A stretch of 64,000 nucleotides of DNA, taken from positions 7,084,308 through 7,148,307 of the forward strand of contig OZ023184.1 in NCBI GenBank assembly GCA_963995505.1, read 5' to 3'. How positions within the stretch are numbered: position 1 is the first letter of the stretch; each line of letters begins with the position of its first letter. The position numbers and the translations under genes are program-made. The notes beneath the pieces were generated by a model. It did no database searches, was not told the origin of the DNA, and saw only the letters and a list, made by a program, of their open reading frames with translations. This document shows, in pieces, positions 44,484 to 55,144 of the stretch. The stretch comes from Hypericum androsaemum (taxonomy: Eukaryota > Streptophyta > Magnoliopsida > Malpighiales > Hypericaceae).

Positions 44484-46910
44484 TTACGTATTGTCTGCGG
44501 AGTTCGTTTCAGAATCATCCCGGCATTCCAGGAGTGCTTGGACTACTGAATCCATAGGAGGCCTCCTGCTTCTATCTTCATCCACACAAGCTATACCAAG
44601 CTCGATGACTTTGGCAGCCTGGTTCCTGTTGAATTGGCCCTGCAATCTCGGATCCATCAATTCCTCGACCCAACAGTCGTCGCCATTTCGGATCCTCCCT
44701 TTGACTGTCCTGACAAACCTTGTCAACTCCGTCTCCTCTTCGCCTTCATCGCCTATAACCAAGTTCGACAGCCGTAATCCTTTCACCAACTCGAGAACCA
44801 CCACACCGAAACTATACACATCAACTTTGGCAGTGATGGGAAGATTCAGAGCCCACTCAGGAGCCATGTAACCCTTCGTACCGCGAATCTTGGTGAATTC
44901 CGAAGTGTTGCCACCTCTCTGGGTTAACTTGGCCAGTCCGAAATCCGCAATCTTGGCTTCGAAGTCGCTGTCCAGAAGTATATTCTCAGGCTTCACGTCA
45001 CAATGTATGACCCACTCGAGGCACTCGTGATGGAGATACGCCAAGCCTTTGGCTGTTCCTACTACAACTTTGAACCTTTCTTTCCATCCAAGAAAAGCGG
45101 TAGCCGAGAAAATATGCTTGTCCAAAGAACTATTATCCAGATACTCGTAAACCAGAAGCCTATATTTTCCTTCTAAACAGAATCCCCACATCCGAACCAA
45201 GTTCATGTGATAGATTTTACCAATTGTGTTCACTTCAGCCCAAAACATATCTTCCTCTTGATACACCTCTCCTAGTTTCTTCACGGCCACCTCCCTCTCG
45301 TCTGGCAATGTGCCCTTATAGACGATCCCAGAAGCTCCCCTGCCTAACTCTTTCTTGAACTTGTTGGTCGCCTTCTTGAGTTCCGAATAGCCGAACTGCT
45401 TAAACTGACTCAAGATCGCACGGTATCCATGCTCTACTGAATCTGGCATGCCGCGCCTTCCATAAAGCAACCACCAAATTGTTACTCCGAACAGAACTTC
45501 GATGACACCGATGGAGCCAGCAAACCAGTAGAAGTAAGCCCATTTCACCTTCTTCTTTGAGGAATCATAGGTAGAAGATTCCGTGATTAGTCTGGACCCA
45601 TTAGTACTGCAGGAGGAATCAGAACCAGCAAGAGTAACATATTCAGAAGTTTCCATACTCACTGGTAACTTCAGAAATATATTTCCAGGGAAATTTGTGG
45701 ACTGGTAACCATTAAAAAGTGCACTCTTGGTGTAGCAAGCCCCTGTTCCGATCAACCTATAGCTAAACGCTTGGCACCGGCAATCATCCGAGCAGAGCTT
45801 CATGCAGTCCTTCATCGAAAAAGGTATGGTGTAATTGAGGTCAAACCCGTAAAAGTCAACATGCTTGACCTCGACAAACTTGAAGGCAGACGAGCATGTC
45901 AGCTCGAACTTAGGCTTGCACCCTTTACTCCAGTCCTCCAAATCCGAAGCCTCGTAACCCGGAGGGCAAGAGCACTTGGGCTCTGGAGTATACACACAGA
46001 TCCCATTCCTCCCACAAATCCCATGAACACTGCAGAGCTGCCTCATAGCCTCCCAGCTCACAATCCACAACCCTGTTTCATTATCCAAGCTATACAGCCT
46101 CAGGTTCCCATCATAATCAAGAGTCAGCCTCCTCTTGATCCGAGAACCCGCATCAGTAGCACTAAACTGCAACCTGTCACTGGATTCAAACCTACCCAAA
46201 TCATCCAAAACAGCAATTCTACTGCTGTTATAGTTATTCCTACCATTCTGGTATATTTGATAATCAGGATTAGGCCAGTAAATACTAGAAATCTCAGACC
46301 CACTGTACAACAAGGTCAGTACATTATTAGTATCAAACAGAAAGTTAAAATACCCAGAACCAAAGTTCCCTCTTCCTAACACAGAAACCAAACTTGTGCT
46401 CTTTGTAAACAACTGGTGAGGAAGAATGGTATCAGTAGGGGAATCAAAACTCTGCCATAGAATCTTACCACCTGGGGCCCTCAAGACAAGATTCCCAGTG
46501 TCCAAAATCTCAGCTTTCGAAACCTCAGTGGAGGAAGTGTTGGACATCCAAACTATGGAGCCATCAACATCAGCTAAGACCAAAGCACCATTTTTCCATA
46601 GAGAGAGAGTTGACCCTTTTCCATTAACGGGTTTGTCCCTGTTGGCCGTCCAGACAACGGTCTTGTCCTTGGAGTTGGTGAACCAAATGGAGAACCAGTA
46701 GGCATTTTCTCCTGAACCATAGAAACCACAAGTGAATGTTCGGTCCGGTGAGACAAGGAACTTGGTTTCATCCTCCACAGACAATGAGGAGCTTTTGGTG
46801 AGGAAATTTCGGGTCTTTGAAGTAGATGAGGAGGAGAGGAGTAAGGGGAGGAAGAAGAAGAAGAAGAAGAGGAAGAGTAAAGCTTGAAGCTTTGTGGGTT
46901 GGAATCTCAT
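44484..46910 (-). CDS. G-type lectin S-receptor-like Ser/Thr protein kinase G (ZmPK1-like), intact
   Basis: A plasma-membrane receptor expected to bind an extracellular, perhaps carbohydrate, ligand and phosphorylate Ser/Thr inside the cell; the ligand is unknown. It has 808 codons without introns, the usual length for this family. Domains in order: signal peptide about 1-28; bulb-lectin about 50-165 (VVWTANRDKPVNGKG, where paralogues have M for T); S-locus-like region about 200-285; EGF-like 293-318 (CSVHGICGRNGICVY, CSCPPGY); PAN about 339-413; membrane span about 457-484. The kinase is about 518-795: glycine loop GRGASGIVYKG (523-533), Lys544, HCDVKPEN (636-643), DFG 656-658, APE 683-685. 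Cys637 replaces the Arg of RD kinases, so it is a non-RD kinase, a class enriched in immune receptors. The start MRFQPTKLQ is shared with all paralogues. A MULE lies 229 bp upstream. Confidence 0.95.
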   Translation of the reverse strand: MRFQPTKLQALLFLFFFFFFLPLLLSSSSTSKTRNFLTKSSSLSVEDETKFLVSPDRTFTCGFYGSGENAYWFSIWFTNSKDKTVVWTANRDKPVNGKGSTLSLWKNGALVLADVDGSIVWMSNTSSTEVSKAEILDTGNLVLRAPGGKILWQSFDSPTDTILPHQLFTKSTSLVSVLGRGNFGSGYFNFLFDTNNVLTLLYSGSEISSIYWPNPDYQIYQNGRNNYNSSRIAVLDDLGRFESSDRLQFSATDAGSRIKRRLTLDYDGNLRLYSLDNETGLWIVSWEAMRQLCSVHGICGRNGICVYTPEPKCSCPPGYEASDLEDWSKGCKPKFELTCSSAFKFVEVKHVDFYGFDLNYTIPFSMKDCMKLCSDDCRCQAFSYRLIGTGACYTKSALFNGYQSTNFPGNIFLKLPVSMETSEYVTLAGSDSSCSTNGSRLITESSTYDSSKKKVKWAYFYWFAGSIGVIEVLFGVTIWWLLYGRRGMPDSVEHGYRAILSQFKQFGYSELKKATNKFKKELGRGASGIVYKGTLPDEREVAVKKLGEVYQEEDMFWAEVNTIGKIYHMNLVRMWGFCLEGKYRLLVYEYLDNSSLDKHIFSATAFLGWKERFKVVVGTAKGLAYLHHECLEWVIHCDVKPENILLDSDFEAKIADFGLAKLTQRGGNTSEFTKIRGTKGYMAPEWALNLPITAKVDVYSFGVVVLELVKGLRLSNLVIGDEGEEETELTRFVRTVKGRIRNGDDCWVEELMDPRLQGQFNRNQAAKVIELGIACVDEDRSRRPPMDSVVQALLECRDDSETNSADNT

Positions 46911-47138
46911 TCTGGGTTGGCGCTTGTTTCTGGATCGCGGGATGTATTAATTAAATAATATTATCCATATTTTGAAAAGTATTACTTCTTTAATGGGAGT
47001 CAATGCCGTGGAGAGTGGGTAATTGGAAGCAGGTCTACTCATTCTGCATCCGTACAAGACCGTTGATTGGGTGCCCAACGGGACGAATTTAATCTTTTGG
47101 TCGGTGCCCTGTTTCACACGATTGATCCACGATATGGG
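46911..47138 (-). promoter_or_regulatory. Proximal promoter region of gene G
   Basis: Matches 11941-12145 upstream of gene A (GGGTTGGCGCTTGTT, TTCTTTAATGGGAGTCAAT, GACCGTTGA, CCCAACGGGACGAATTTAAT). It ends at the MULE; the next ancestral block resumes at 54691. Only about 230 bp of native promoter remains next to the gene. Confidence 0.65.
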
Positions 47139-47432
47139 GAGTATTTTCCGCAGTGGTGTTGAAATTTCCAACAATTCTGAGAATAGAGTTGTCAGTTAAA
47201 GTATTCTCTATCTGGGGTTGGTTAGAAATTGCACAAAATATTGCGGTTTTGGTTTGCAAAGAAATTGCACAATTTTGTGCGGTTTTTGGCAGAAAATGTA
47301 CTTTTTTGTGCGATTTCTTGCACAAGCTACCAGTAGTCGAGAATCTTCGCATCGGCTCTGATGTTGAGCTCGGTTCATTCGCTTCTTAGAGGAAACGCAG
47401 TATTTTATGCGTTTCTTGGCAGTAGGTGTACC

Positions 47433-48218
47433 CCTTATATATTCATATCTCCGTGAGTGCAACCGAGCAGATTAAAAAAAATATTTCTCGAGTGTTTTTG
47501 AGTGAAATGAGTCCATTGTTGAAATAGATTATAAAGTTTTATATGGTCCAAATTTTGACATAAAAGAGCAGAAACGAGATCTATGGAAATATATCAAGAA
47601 AACTTCGGAAGCTCTTCCTCAAAAATCAGTCAAAAGCAAGTGCGACGATAATTTATTCAAAAGAAATCCGTGGACGTCCGATGTTCACTTTGTTAGGACC
47701 GAAGGTATTCTATGTTTGTAGCTTCAATTTCCTAATTTTTTGATAATAAAATTTTTATGTTTTGTACACATTTGATGATTGGAAATACATTTATTGGGGC
47801 AACAATTGAAGACTTCAAAAATACCCATAGTGGTGCTACAATTTCACAGGTAATAGTTTTAAAATTATTCTTTAAATTGAGTTTATCTGTGATATTTGAT
47901 AGTTAATTTTATAGCAAGTATTTTGTAATTACTTGTAGATGGTTGTGTACGTGAAGAATTTGACTCTTAATACTAACGTTAAAAGTTGTAGAAAACAAAA
48001 AATTTAAATGACTAAATATATTTATAGATATAGATCAGGTAAAACTTTAGGTATGAATTTCCAACCGCATGCAAGCTATATACAAAACATAAATCGGACT
48101 AATTAATTCAAATTTTATACTACCAACATGCGGACTAGTTAAAATCGGAACCAAAATTAACAAACCCTAACCATAGATACCCAATCCCCAATTAGAAGCA
48201 AAATAGAAAAAATTAATC
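47433..48218 (+). other. Interior of the MULE, possible captured gene fragment
   Basis: The plus-strand frame at about 47518-47704 is open and non-repetitive (YKVLYGPNFDIKEQKRDLW, SDVHFVRTEG). It ends at GAAG|GTATTC, which could be a splice donor. A second open piece near 47790-47850 (NTHSGATISQ) ends at CACAG|GTAATA. This exon-like pattern inside terminal repeats suggests a Pack-MULE, but the source gene is not recognised and the splice acceptor is uncertain. The rest is A+T-rich and non-coding. Confidence 0.35.
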
Positions 48219-48424
48219 GGAGCAAAGAAACGCATAAAATACTGCATTTCCTCTAAGAAGCGACTGAGCCGAGCTCAACATCGGAGCCGATGCGAAGATT
48301 CTCGGCTGCTGGTAGGTACCAGCTTGTGCAAGAACCCGCACAAAAAAGTGCATTTTTTGCCAAAAATTGCACAATTTTGTGCTGTTTCTTTGCAAACCAA
48401 AACTGCAACATTTTGTGCGGTTTC

Positions 48425-49140
48425 TGTTGGGTTGAATGCATATTTACTGCATTTGGCCCAAATTGGAAAGGCCCAAGTGGAAGGTCCAAAGTCAAGTTAA
48501 GGAGTGGATGTGTACCACATTGAATAGAGCAAGGAGGATTTCCTTGTTTATAAGGAATTCCTCTCTTTACCTCTCAACTTGGTTGACTACCCAAAAGCTG
48601 ACCCACCGCTAGCTGCGAGGACGGTGTGAAGCACCGTCCGAGCAGGTCGCAATGGGCGCTTTGTGGCGCACTTGGCACTTCGCACGTGCGCATCGTCGCG
48701 AGGAGCTGGAGGAGCCTTAAGTATTTTCCGAAGGGCCACGAGCACAGCCAGCCAGCCTGCTGACCGAACGGACGTGTCCCTTCGGGGTGGCTGCTTCCCT
48801 GCCTCCTCCAGCCTATAAATAGGCCTGCCCCCTTGCCATTTTCCTCATCCCTGCAGCAAGTGCATCCATATAGGCATTTTTGTCTTCTCCTCTCCCCCCG
48901 TTCTTCACTTACAAAGTCCGTCCGAAAGTTCTGGGTATATAAGAGTTCGCCCAAAAGTTTCGAGATACGTGTGCAACATTCTTGGAAACGCCCTAACAGT
49001 CGTTGTATCTTGGGGACGATTACCGTAGCCCGTACCGCACTGAAATACACGGGGCAATCTCATCTTACGGAGAAAGTGTCCAACACTTGCCTCGACTGCC
49101 GTAGATCTAATCAAGTACACCAACCCTCCGACAAACAACA
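48425..49140 (+). repeat. 5' LTR of the copia element in the MULE
   Basis: 716 bp, TGTTGGGTTGAATGCA...CAAACAACA. It lacks two blocks that are present in the 3' LTR. One deletion joint falls at a GCAGGT repeat. Confidence 0.93.
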
Positions 49141-49168
49141 ATCGTAAGACAAGATTGTGTACTTGAAG

Positions 49169-49990
49169 ATGGCATGGACAAGCTCAGCACCGGTCCTGGG
49201 AACTGCCCACGCCGAAAGGCCGGCCAAGTTCAACGGTACCGAATTCAAGAGATGGCAATAAAAGATGTTGTTCTACCTGACGACGCTCAACCTGGTCCGA
49301 TTCTTGAAGGAAGAGGCTCCGAAGGTAGCAGAAAATGAGGCAGATCAACAGAAGATCAACGCCCTCGATGCATGGAGTCATAGCGACTTCCTATGCTGGA
49401 ACTACGTCCTGAATGGACTAGACGACATGCTCTACAACGTCTACGCGGAAGCCAAGACCGCTAAGGAGCTGTGGAGTTCACTCGAGAAGAAGTACAAAAC
49501 GGAGGATGCCGGGACGAAGAAATTCATCATCAGACGATTCCTCGACTTCAAGATGGTGGACTCCAAGAAGGTCATCGACCAAGTGCAGGAGTTGCAGCTG
49601 ATCCTTCACGAGATCCAAGCCGAAGGGATGCAACTCAGCGAGTCCTTCCAAGTAGCTGCGATGATCGAGAAACTCCCCCCGCTCTGGAAGGACTTCAAGA
49701 GCTACCTCAAGCACAAGAGGAAGGACATGGGCCTAGAAGACCTGATAGTGAGACTTATGATCGAGGAAGACAACCGAAAGTCCGAAGTCAAGCAAGGCAA
49801 TGCCAACTCTGAGAACACCGTGCACCTCGCCGAGGGAAAAGGTGGCAAGAAGAGGAAGAATTCTGGGGATAAGTAGGAGAAGCAAGAGCCCAAGAAAAAG
49901 AAAAAGATCAAGGGCGACTGCTACAACTGCGGCAAACCCGGCCACATGGCTAAGGACTGTCGCCAGCCGAAGAAGGACGACCAAGGAAAG
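49169..49990 (+). pseudogene. copia gag with zinc knuckle, two premature stops
   Basis: Gag packages the element RNA in cytoplasmic particles. The ATG at 49169 (MAWTSSAPVLG, then ERPAKFNGTEFKRW) follows the 5' LTR. The UBN2 region continues through [19 protein letters not shown] near 49470 and [17 protein letters not shown] near 49700. The zinc knuckle [14 protein letters not shown] (49920-49961) is intact. TAA at 49259 follows W-Q, and TAG at 49874 follows SGDK; both sit in frame with the rest and look like single C-to-T changes of CAA and CAG. Apart from these the frame is open into pol, so the copy is young. Confidence 0.9.
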
Positions 49991-52900
49991 GCTAACCTGG
50001 CTGAAGACTTGTCTCAGATGGATCTGTCAGCCGTGGTGTTTGAAGCCAACTTGGTGGACAATCCGAGAGAGTGGTTCGTGGACATAGAAGCTACCCGCCA
50101 CATCTGCTCGGACAAGAAAATGTTCTCGAGCTATATCCCGATCACCGACCGAAAGCTATTCATGGGAAACTCTGCAACGTCCAAGATCGTCGGTCTGGGT
50201 AAGGTGGTCCTGAAGCTGACCTCAAGAAAGGAGCTGACCCTCAAGGATGTGCTGCATGTCCCAGACATCCGCAAGAACTTAGTTTCTGGCTCACTGTTAA
50301 GCAAAGCCGGTCTTAAGCTTGTATTTGAGGCTGATAAGTTTGTACTGACCAAAGCAGGTCAATTCATAGGAAAGGGTTACCTAGAAAAGGGGCTGTTTAA
50401 GATGAATGTAATAATTGTACATCGCACCTTTAACGGTGAAAATAAAGTTAACGCTTCTTCTTACTTGGCCGAGTGTTCTAATTTATGGCATGGTAGATTA
50501 GGACACGTAAATTTAAACTCGCTAAGAAAGTTAGTAAGTCTAAATTTATTACCGAATCTAGAGTTCAACCCATCTGATAAATGTGAAGTATGTGTGGAGG
50601 CTAAAATGACCAAAGCACCTTTCCATTCGGTGGAAAGAAGTACTACGCCTTTAGAGTTAATTCATACGGACACTTGCGATATGAAACACGTGCAAACTAA
50701 AGGCGGAAAGAAATACTTCATCACGTTTATCAATGATTGTACGAGATACTGTTACGTATATCTCCTAAAGGGCAAAGACGAAGCTCTTGATGCCTTTAAG
50801 AGATATAAGAATGAGGTTGAAAATCAACTCAGCATGAAAATCAAAATGATCCGAAGTGATCGAGGGGGAGAATATGTAGCTCCGTTTGATGAACTCTGTC
50901 GAGAACATGGCATTATTCATCAGACGACTGCTCCTTATTCACCTCAATCGAATGGAGTAGCTGAACGCAAAAATTGAACTCTTAAGAAGATGATGAACGC
51001 TATGTTGATTAGCTCGGGCTTACCCCAGAACATATGGGGAGAAGCTGTGCTCTCAGCTAACCACATTCTAAACAAGTTGCCACACAAGAAAAGGGATAAA
51101 ACCCCATATGAACTATGGAAAGAAAGGAAGCCTTCCTATGGTTACCTTAAAGTGTGAGGGTGCCTAGCAAAGGTTGAAGCACCTAAGCCTAAGCAGGTGA
51201 GAATAGGACCCAAGACCATTGATTGCATCTTTATCGGATATGCACAAAATAGTAGTGCTTATCAATTTTTGGTGCATAAATCTGAAAACTCTGAGATAAA
51301 CGCAGGAATGGTCATAGAATCAAGGAACGCAACGTTCTTTGAGAATAGCTTTTCTAATAAGGAAAGAAATGAAGGAAGTCCAAAGAAAAGGGCTCACGAG
51401 ACTACGCAAGGGTCAAATCAGGAAGATGATGAACCTAGACGTAGTAAACGGACGAAGGTAACCAAATTCTTTGGTCTGGATTATCTAACCTACGCATTAG
51501 AAGATAACCCAGGACAATCCAAGAGGCATTGTCCAGTCCAGATGCTCCTCTCTGGAAGAAAGCTATCAATAGTGAGATAGAATCCATTATGCAAAACTAC
51601 ACGTGGGAAATCGTGGATCTCCCACCGGGCTGCAAACCTTTGGGATGCAGGTGGATCCTAAAAAGGAAATACTACAAAGCTGATAGATCAATCGACAAAT
51701 ACAAAGCTCGATTGGTAGCTAAGGGGTTCAAACAGAAGGAGGTATATGATTACTTTGACACGTATTCACCGGTCACAAGAATCACATCAATTAGAGTAAT
51801 CATAGCTGTTGGAGTACTCTATAACCTCGAGATCCACCAAATGGACGTAAAAACAGCTTTCCTAAATGGAGAACTGGAAGAGGAGATATACATGGAGCAA
51901 CCTGAAGGGTTTGTGGCTCCCGGTCAAGAGCATAAAGTATGTTGGCTAGTCAAGTCACTATACGGGCTAAAACAAGCGCCGAAATAATGGCACGAGAAAT
52001 TTGACAGGACAATGCTGTCGAATGGATTTAAGATCAATGAGTGCGATAAATGTGTTTACATTAAGGGCACACCTGAAGCTTACGTAATTGTATGTCTCTA
52101 CGTAGATGACTTACTAATTATGGGAAGCAATAGAGAGGTTATTGTGAAAACTAAGAACATGTTAAAGAACTATTTTGACATGAAAGATATGGGTCTGGCA
52201 GACGTCATACTAGGGATAAAAATCTCTAAGAAAGCTGACAAAATTATCTTGACGCAATCCCACTACGTGGAAAGTGTGCTCAAGAAATTTGAAGCTTTTG
52301 ACAAACCTCCGGTTAAGACTCCGATAGATTTGAATTTACACTTAGCCAAGAATTGAGGGGACCCAGTATCTCAACTGAGGTATGCGCAAATTATCAGGAG
52401 CTTGATGTATTTAACAAACTGCACACGTGGCGATATTGCATACTCAGTTAGTAAGCTTAGTAGATTCACAAGTAATCCAGGGAAGGATCACTGGCTAGCT
52501 GTTGAAAGGGTTTTACGGTATTTAAAACATACCATAAACTATGGTATACATTATGCTAAATATCCAGCTGTATTAGAAGGATACAGTGACGCAAACTGGA
52601 TATCAGACACTAAGGACTCCAAATCTACGAGTGGATACGTATTCACCATAGGAGGAGGAGCTGTGTCTTGGAAGTCCTCTAAACAAACATGCATAGCTCG
52701 ATCCACCATGGAGTCGGAGTTTATAGCACTAGACAAAGCTGGGGAAGAAGCTGAATGGCTCAGAAACTTCCTAGAGGATATTCTGTGCTGGAGCAAACCG
52801 GTGCCTCCCGTATTGATACATTGTGATAGCATGTCTGCAATCAGGAGAGCACAAAGTACATTGTACAACAGAAAGTCTCGACATATCCATCGGAGACACA

Positions 52901-53034
52901 ATACCGTTAGACAGTTGATCTCTAGTGGGGTGATCACCATTAATTACATAAAGTCCAAGGACAACTTAGCTGATCCTTTTACGAAAGAAATCAATAGAGA
53001 ACAAATGTACAATGCAGTAAGGGGAATGGGATGA
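49991..53034 (+). pseudogene. copia pol: protease, integrase, reverse transcriptase, RNase H
   Basis: The protease site reads [10 protein letters not shown] where DSGAT is expected, so two catalytic-site residues are changed. Integrase: [29 protein letters not shown] and [13 protein letters not shown], then TGA at 50975, TGA near 51156 and a frameshift near 51560. Reverse transcriptase: MQNYTWEIVDLPPG, HQMDVKTAFLNGELEE, TAA at 51985 and YVDDLLI near 52105. TGA near 52354. RNase [10 protein letters not shown] near 52580, STMESEF near 52705, [11 protein letters not shown] near 52825, ending at 53034. It cannot make a full polyprotein as read. Confidence 0.92.
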
Positions 53035-53592
53035 AAATCCACACACTAAAGAACGTCCATAGCGATAACTCAACCATGATGAGTGGAGATCCCACAAACT
53101 TGGTTCAATGAGACAACTAAGTTATGGAGGGTTCAGTTAATCACCTGGAACCTATCTCATTCTCAGAAGCTGCCCAGGTATTAACCTGCAGAGGTGTGGT
53201 AAGGTTAAGCATTATGCTTTTAATGATTCATGTACTTTGATAAAGGTGGAGTATGGCAGGATACTCCTGATAGGAGATCACCTATGTAAGTATGAAGTGA
53301 GGCCGCTTCAAATGAGAAAAACACTTATGAATCCAAGATACGGTTCATGGCCGAAACGGACACAACGTGAGAACTCAAATATACTAGGGTTATTATTGTG
53401 TAAATGTTATTGTCTTGGTTTACGCCAAAAGCTGATGGTTCAAGACATCACGTTCACCGAGCAGCGAGTAAATCCGATAACATATTACTAGAGAAGGTTC
53501 AAAGCCACAAGCTAACTGTCTCGATGCAATAATAACACGTCAGAACTTTCGATTAGAGTCTGCATGCATTAATCATCATTCATGTGGAGGAT
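53035..53592 (+). other. 3' untranslated part of the copia element
   Basis: Non-coding sequence between RNase H and the 3' LTR, ending in CATGTGGAGGAT, the likely purine tract. No domain is seen in the short frames here. Confidence 0.6.
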
Positions 53593-53805
53593 TATTGGGT
53601 TAAATGCATATTTAATGCATTTTGCCCAAATTGGAAAGGCCCAAGTGGAAGGCCCAAAGTCAAGTTAAGGAGTGGATGTGTACCACATTGAATATAGCAA
53701 GGAGGATTTCCTTGTTTATAAGAAATTTTTCTCCTTACCTCTCAACTTGGTTGACTACCCAAAAGCTGACCCACCGCTAGCTGCGAGGACGGTGCGGAGC
53801 ACCGT

Positions 53806-53866
<61 letters not shown>

Positions 53867-54589
53867 GGAGCAGGTGCGTGTGCGTGTGCGTGTGCGCATG
53901 GCGCATTGGACGCAGGTCGCAATGGGCACTTTTTAGCGCACTTGGCACACGTGCATTGCGAGGAGCTGGAGGAGCCTTAAGTATTTTGCCCGGGTCCGGA
54001 GAGAGCTGCGCAGCTACCGAAGTGACGAGGAGCTGCGAGCACCTTCAGGATGGCCACCGAAGAGGCACGAAGGGCAGGAATGTGCAGGAGATTTCCAGAA
54101 GGCCGAAGGGGTGCGAGATCCCTTGCGAAAGGGCGCCAGCACAGCCTGGGTGCACCTGGAAGGATCCAGAAGCCACCGAAGGGCCACGAGCACAGCCAGC
54201 CAGCCTGCTGACCGAACGGACGCGTCCCTTCGGGGTGGCTGCTTCCCTGCCTCCTCCAGCCTATAAATAGGCCTGCCCCCTTGCCATTTTCCTCATCCCA
54301 GCAGCAAGTGCATCCATATAGGCATTGTTGTCTTCTCCTCTCCCCCCGTTCTTCACTTACAAAGTCCGTCCGAAAGTTCTGGGTATATAAGGGTTCGCCC
54401 GAAAGTTTCAAGATACGTGTGCAACGTTCTTGGAAATGCCCTAACAGTCGTTGTATCTTGGGGACGATTGCCGTAGCCCGTACCGCACTGAAATATACGG
54501 GGCAATCTCGTCTTACGGAGAAAGTTTCCAACACTTGCCTCGACTGCCGTAGATCCTAATCAAGTACACCAACCCTCCAACAAACAACA
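53593..54589 (+). repeat. 3' LTR of the copia element in the MULE
   Basis: 997 bp, TATTGGGTTAAATGCA (TG terminus mutated)...CAAACAACA. It is 281 bp longer than the 5' LTR because it keeps the hexamer array plus a GTGCGT tract (53807-53900) and a second block (about 53982-54185). Confidence 0.92.
53807..53874. repeat. (CGAGCA)n hexamer array in the 3' LTR
   Basis: About 11 copies of CGAGCA, followed by GTGCGT repeats. The other LTR has only one CGAGCA at the matching place. The poly-Ala-Arg frame it opens is an artefact of the repeat. Confidence 0.95.
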
Positions 54590-54690
54590 GTTTCTAACCA
54601 ACCTCAGACAGGGAATACTTTAACTGACAACTCCATTCTCAGAATTGTCAGAATTTTCAACACCACTGCAAAAAATTAACCCGATATGGG

Positions 54691-55144
54691 AGACCGTGGC
54701 GCTAAAGCACTAAACTTCGGTTTAACTAAATGTTTAGAGAATATTGTGGTGTCTAATTATATGCTAAGCACCTTTGACGAAATAAAGTTTGGGTAGAATT
54801 AATTTAGTTGAATGTAATGTCGATTTATTCTGATAAGTACTGATTTATTAAAATTTATTATATTGGGTCGCTCAAATCATGATTAGTTACGAGGAAACCA
54901 CAAACCTTCGATACGCCATAAAAAGCTTTGATTTGTCTCTCACGCCACGCGGGAAGCCGAATCAAGCTTCTTCTTTGTCAGTCGACTGTTCCAGGAATTG
55001 GAAGTCAAACAAGAAGTTAATGGCTGTGACCTACATGCTACAGTCGATTCGGTGAATAAGTATTAAATATTTGATAGAAGATCTTTCTATCCTACTCGAA
55101 TTTCGACTAGTAGTGCAGATGACATAAAAGTAAGAAAAAATGAT
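54691..55144 (-). promoter_or_regulatory. Displaced distal promoter of gene G
   Basis: 54740-55030 matches the upstream region of gene A (about 12195-12534): GTGTCTAATT, GACGAAATAAAGTT, ATGATTAGTTACGAGGAAACC, AAGCCGAATCAAGCTTCTTC. It was next to 47138 before the MULE inserted and is now 7.8 kb from the gene. Confidence 0.7.

Larger units (their letters stand above)
48425..54589 (+). mobile_element. Ty1/copia LTR retrotransposon inside the MULE terminal repeat
   Basis: 6.2 kb with a perfect 5-bp target-site duplication, GTTTC (48420-48424 and 54590-54594). LTRs at 48425-49140 and 53593-54589. Gag-pol reads on the plus strand in copia order and is nearly intact apart from seven stops and one frameshift. 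It is the youngest insertion in this nest. Confidence 0.95.
47139..54681. mobile_element. Non-autonomous Mutator-like element in the promoter of gene G
   Basis: A perfect 9-bp target-site duplication, CGATATGGG (47130-47138 and 54682-54690), and terminal inverted repeats of about 290 bp. The left repeat is 47139-47432. The right repeat is 48219-48424 continued at 54595-54681, split by a copia element. Shared text includes GCAGTGGTGTTGAAA, TTGTCAGTTAAAGTATTC and GAGAATCTTCGCATCGGCTC. Without the copia insert it is about 1.4 kb, with no transposase, so it is mobilised in trans. Confidence 0.92.

Noticed and set aside
45771..46379. 202-codon plus-strand frame opposite gene G
   Set aside because: Antisense to the ectodomain; no start context or known domain, and it contains stops in the equivalent place of paralogues.
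49478..49984. Overlapping minus-strand frames opposite copia gag
   Set aside because: Shadows of the gag frame with biased Leu/Ser composition.
53672..53980. A 102-codon frame rich in Ala-Arg repeats
   Set aside because: It is produced by the (CGAGCA)n array in an LTR; the matching LTR lacks it, and no domain surrounds it.
54281..54559. 92-codon frame in the 3' LTR, also seen in the 5' LTR at 48833-49147
   Set aside because: It falls in the region expected to hold the LTR promoter and transcript start, reads differently in the two LTRs, and has no domain.
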